NCBI RefSeq assembly: GCF_051020975.1
Contig: NC_135039.1
Location: 15,722,692 to 15,786,691 of the forward strand
Length of the DNA stretch: 64,000 nt
Direction: 5' to 3'
Source: Osmia lignaria lignaria
Taxonomy: Eukaryota; Arthropoda; Insecta; Hymenoptera; Megachilidae
Under the pieces are notes generated by a model. It saw only the letters and a program-made list of their open reading frames with translations, was not told the origin of the DNA and made no database searches. Numbering within the stretch: the first letter of the stretch is position 1; each line of letters starts with the position of its first letter. Below, piece by piece: positions 61,201-64,000 of this stretch. The position numbers and the translations under genes are program-made.

Positions 61201-62182
61201 CTACAACCACCTTGGGCTTTCCTCCCCACACTGCACCATTGGTAAGTTATATATTTTGTACAAAGAATAGTTACGAGCGAAACAAACGTTGCTTAATCAA
61301 AGGTTTGATTTCGTGTCAGTGTACGTAACAAGTATTGTTGCTAACTAGTTCTTGGCAAAAGAGAAACAAATATTATAATAAAATCAAGTTAATTGAAAGA
61401 CTTGCTGCATCGGACATCAATTTCGTAAGCTTCTATTTAGATAGCCGAGTGCCAATTCAGTTAGTGACAAATAATATAATAAATAGTTTTAACTTTCTAT
61501 TGTCATGCCACATCCTTGTTTCCTGCTTTTGCATATAATCTGTATATGTGATGCACACGTGTACTTAACTCGAAGTAGGCCTTCTACATAGTTGTCTTTT
61601 AGCTGTTCATGCGTTTTGTGATATAATAAATATCTATGTTCTATACAATAAATAGGTTGCAGTAATTCTTTTTCTACGATAGAACTACTTGTAAATATAT
61701 TCATTACAATCACTTTCTTTTACACGTACTCAAAACGAATCTGTAATTACACAAAATTCTAATTTACATGATAAGAATCGAAATATCATAGAACAATGAG
61801 TTATTGGAAGGAAATAATATGAAAGAAGAAAAACATGGAAACAGTTGGACTGGAAATGGTAAACGTTCCAGAAGTACAGGCTGGATCTGATTGGACGGCT
61901 TTCTGGTGTCCCTAGGGAATGCAAGGTGTCCCAATGGGAATGCAAGGCATGCAGGGCATGCAGGGTATGCAGGGCATGAGGCCGATGATGGGTACAATGC
62001 CTGGTGGTCCTGGTGGCATGATGGTTGCAGGAGGAGCTGCACCAATGATGATGCCCAATGCGAATCCCATGATGGGTGCTAATCTTCAGCAACAACAGCA
62101 ACCACAGCAGCAACAGCAACCCCAGGCTGCTACACAACCACAAAATAATCAAGTCCAACTTGATCCGTTTGGTGCTCTGTGA
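46237..62182 (+). CDS. lap: Clathrin assembly protein lap (AP180 / PICALM)
   Basis: Endocytic adaptor that binds PI(4,5)P2 through its ANTH domain, recruits clathrin and retrieves synaptobrevin. Exons: 46237-46366, 52223-52365, 53864-53939, 54570-54581, 55111-55213, 55289-55497, 55569-55675, 55753-55794, 55891-55985, 57328-57496, 57579-57701, 57771-57900, 58028-58114, 58644-59372, 60200-60314, 60391-60499, 61179-61241, 61916-62182. They total 2709 nt, or 902 residues, all in phase. The ANTH domain (about 1-290) has CKATTEEMIGPKKKHLEY, the PI-binding Lys cluster, and later LDALLEFDCTANDLTNGVIN and NVGIDKGDIPDLTKAPSSLL. The disordered tail carries NPF motifs (TNPFLSS, GNPFADMF, PNPFMSD) for EH proteins, a Met-Gln-Gly repeat and a closing LDPFGAL. 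Intron 1 is 5.9 kb. Confidence 0.95.
46367..52222 (+). other. lap intron 1
   Basis: A 5.9 kb intron splitting the ANTH domain after HLE. It is less AT-rich than intergenic DNA. It holds a TGGAA pentamer run (about 48031-48055) and an irregular GATACTT repeat (49791-49868). No nested gene was supported; frames such as 49347-49685 show no recognisable protein. Confidence 0.6.
49791..49868. repeat. Irregular CGATACTT repeat
   Basis: The word CGATACTT recurs four times at uneven spacing (49792, 49805, 49816 and near 49854), with related CGATATTT and TATCGAAT words between. It lies in lap intron 1. Confidence 0.6.
54570..54581 (+). CDS. lap: 12-nt microexon in the lap ANTH domain
   Basis: GAGCACGTATCG lies between CAGCAG and GTGAGT. 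Joined between the exons ending 53939 and starting 55111, both at phase 1, it adds Ala-Arg-Ile-Gly between QG and YDMSPF without shifting the frame. Skipping gives the QGYDM junction of vertebrate proteins. It is probably alternatively spliced. Confidence 0.7.
60191..60199 (+). other. lap: Triple tandem acceptor CAGCAGCAG in lap
   Basis: Three consecutive CAG acceptors precede the exon beginning at 60200. All keep the frame and differ by one Ala codon each. Confidence 0.6.
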
Positions 62183-62641
62183 AGAGATTAGGTATCTATT
62201 TGCTTATCCTTCACATGGATGTAAAATGATCAGTGACGAAACGTTGGATCTTCTATAAATTTCAAAAGAATGAAAAGTATATTAGTTTCAATGATAAATT
62301 AGTTTCGCCACTGCTCTATGATCTTTTGAGTTTATGTTATGTTCTTTATATATATAAAACAGTTTGCGAGTGAAAAAATACTAATCGACAGAGTTGATTA
62401 AACTATATTTTATTTCAGTTATGAAGTAAAAGAAAGAGGAGGATGTACAGACTCGATGGTCTAACATTGAAACTTAATTTAAAAGTAATAAAACAATGCA
62501 GCGCATATTTTAACATATTGTAATTAACGATATTCATGTATTCGTAATTAATATGGAACACTGCATGATCGTATGGATTGGTTCATCGATGGTTTCAAAT
62601 TCCTCTTAACAATTTGTAAAACAGAAACAGTTTTCAATAAA
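62183..62641 (+). other. lap 3' UTR with poly(A) signal
   Basis: 460 nt after the stop, ending at an AATAAA (62636-62641) that runs into an A tract. A longer 3' UTR using later sites cannot be excluded. Confidence 0.5.
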
Positions 62642-64000
62642 AAAAAAAAAAAAATTACTGTTTGTGAACCAGTTTTCTTGTATGCAACATATCTTCTAAC
62701 AAAGCACTGTTCCATTCAAAATTGATTCATAGTCTCTAATAGATTTTCTTACTAATAGCACCAATTTCTAATTAACTTCATGTAACTGCACATCGAATAA
62801 TTTTATACTGCAAGGATAAAAGAAATTGCATTGAAGGCTTGCATCGAAAGGTAGAAGCTTATCGAGTATTAAAAAGGAACACTGTAAAATAAAGATAGAG
62901 AATTGAATATTATACATTTATTTTGTTAATAATTATCCATATCGGTAAATCAAAGTTTCTGTTTTTAGGAATTTGGATTGGAAACGAGCGGACGAAGCAC
63001 CAATTCTGTAAATATCGTGTAATATGCCTAGAAAATGTGCCCCGCTTATTCTCGTTATTCTACGTCATCCGCCACGAACCGACCCGTCCCCGGTGATTTA
63101 TGGAAGAAGAAGAAATCTCCTCGGAACGACGGTGTCGATGGATTCCCGTACACATATTTCTACTGCTGATCGAGTATAATCGCATATACGGGTTTACTCA
63201 GTTTACGGCGGTTGCCTTACCGAAATATGCGTGTAGTCTCAGTGTATACAGTTCTACGAAGCGACTATAAATAGAGAGTTTATAGACAAGTTAAACAGAT
63301 ATGAACCGTATTGCGTTTAGAATTCCATGAATGCGCGGATGCAACTATTCCGTAAGAGTTGACTGTGATAGTACTGCATTGACATTGTTGCGTTTTTTTT
63401 CCAGTAATTCTCGGCTAAAGAATATACTGGCAAAAATCCGGGAGAGATTGGGGGTCGTATGTGTTCGCACGTGTGCATGTATGTATGTATGAAGAACCTT
63501 TCATGTAGCAAAAAAGTAGAGAGTTTCATATAGTTCCACAAGCTTTATGTATTCTGAAAGATGTGTCGAGTAAGGAAGTATCGTCTCTCTTTAATAAGGA
63601 GAAGTATATCTCGGTCGGTATCGTCATGATTCTAAACGTAAATACGTCGAGAAAATTATACATAGTTGGCTGATGCATGATGTATCCATAATAATATGTA
63701 AAATTACGTGTTGCGTACACACGTATACGTACGCGTTATTTGTATACGTGTATACGTATATCGTAGCCAGATTCGCGCGAAGAATACAACGTTGAAAATT
63801 ATAAATATATCTATATATATATAAATGTATATGTACATGGCGTAATCCTAAAATATGGCGCACCCGTGTCGCTCTTCGTTTCATTTTTTTTTTTTTTCGT
63901 ACTATCTTGATTTCGACTCAGGGCGCTGAAGCAGTTACGATGTATCCGTTGTTAAAGTATTAAATATTAAATAATAATGTATTATATATATACATACATA
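62642..64000. other. Intergenic, no gene recognised
   Basis: 1.36 kb to the right edge. The 62980-63260 part is less AT-rich and contains TACGTCATCC and CGACCCGTCCCCGG-type words, so it may be a promoter or distal element. No coding exon was recognised on either strand. Confidence 0.4.

Noticed and set aside
61730..62158. 142-codon minus-strand frame opposite the last lap exon
   Set aside because: Mirror of the Met/Gln/Gly repeat; the sense frame ends in the conserved LDPFGAL.

Overview
This is an AT-rich nuclear DNA window from an insect, most likely a hymenopteran such as a bee, ant or wasp. The genes carry many short introns (often 60-100 bp) with GT-AG borders, and they encode animal proteins. 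They include an insect-only chemosensory protein and an insect-type TDP-43 (TBPH). The order-level assignment is inference from gene content and base composition, not a database result. All gene models below were built by hand from splice borders and reading phase.

Layout, left to right: ABCD3 (peroxisomal half-transporter, minus, 204-3118). A 6.7 kb gene-poor stretch probably holding the long 3' UTR of TBPH. TBPH/TDP-43 (minus, 9867-15736), with a second possible terminal exon in its last intron (11499-12347). A SWEET sugar transporter (minus, 16759-17722), head-to-head with ALKBH7 (plus, 18071-18948). DNA2 nuclease-helicase (plus, 19540-24127). COQ3 (plus, 24642-25978), tail-to-tail with cathepsin D (minus, 26343-28587). 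Dynein light chain LC8 (plus, 30193-30646). IFT81 (plus, 33035-35802), tail-to-tail with TMEM86/lysoplasmalogenase (minus, 37244-40617). A chemosensory protein (minus, 41410-41842). STOML2 (plus, 42671-44249), tail-to-tail with KRTCAP2 (minus, 44451-45467). The clathrin-assembly gene lap/PICALM/AP180 (plus, 46237-62182) has a 5.9 kb first intron and at least 18 coding exons.

The genes do not form one pathway; this is an ordinary gene-dense euchromatic block. Functions group loosely into organelle metabolism (ABCD3, ALKBH7, COQ3, STOML2, cathepsin D, TMEM86), genome and RNA maintenance (DNA2, TBPH), transport and cytoskeleton (LC8, IFT81, lap), and secretion/glycosylation (KRTCAP2, the chemosensory protein). 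No transposon coding sequence, tRNA, rRNA or CRISPR was found.

The most interesting signal is the Tyr/Arg/Asp-rich exon inside TBPH. It has a phase-0 acceptor compatible with the exon ending RRM1, its own stop and a poly(A) hexamer about 45 nt later. If joined, it would make a TDP-43 isoform that loses RRM2 and the Gly/Asn-rich tail and gains a tyrosine-rich repeat tail. Other signals are a PIP-box-like motif at the N-terminus of DNA2, a consensus RFX X-box just upstream of IFT81, a 12-nt in-frame microexon plus tandem splice sites in lap, and a KRTCAP2 stop codon inside its poly(A) signal.
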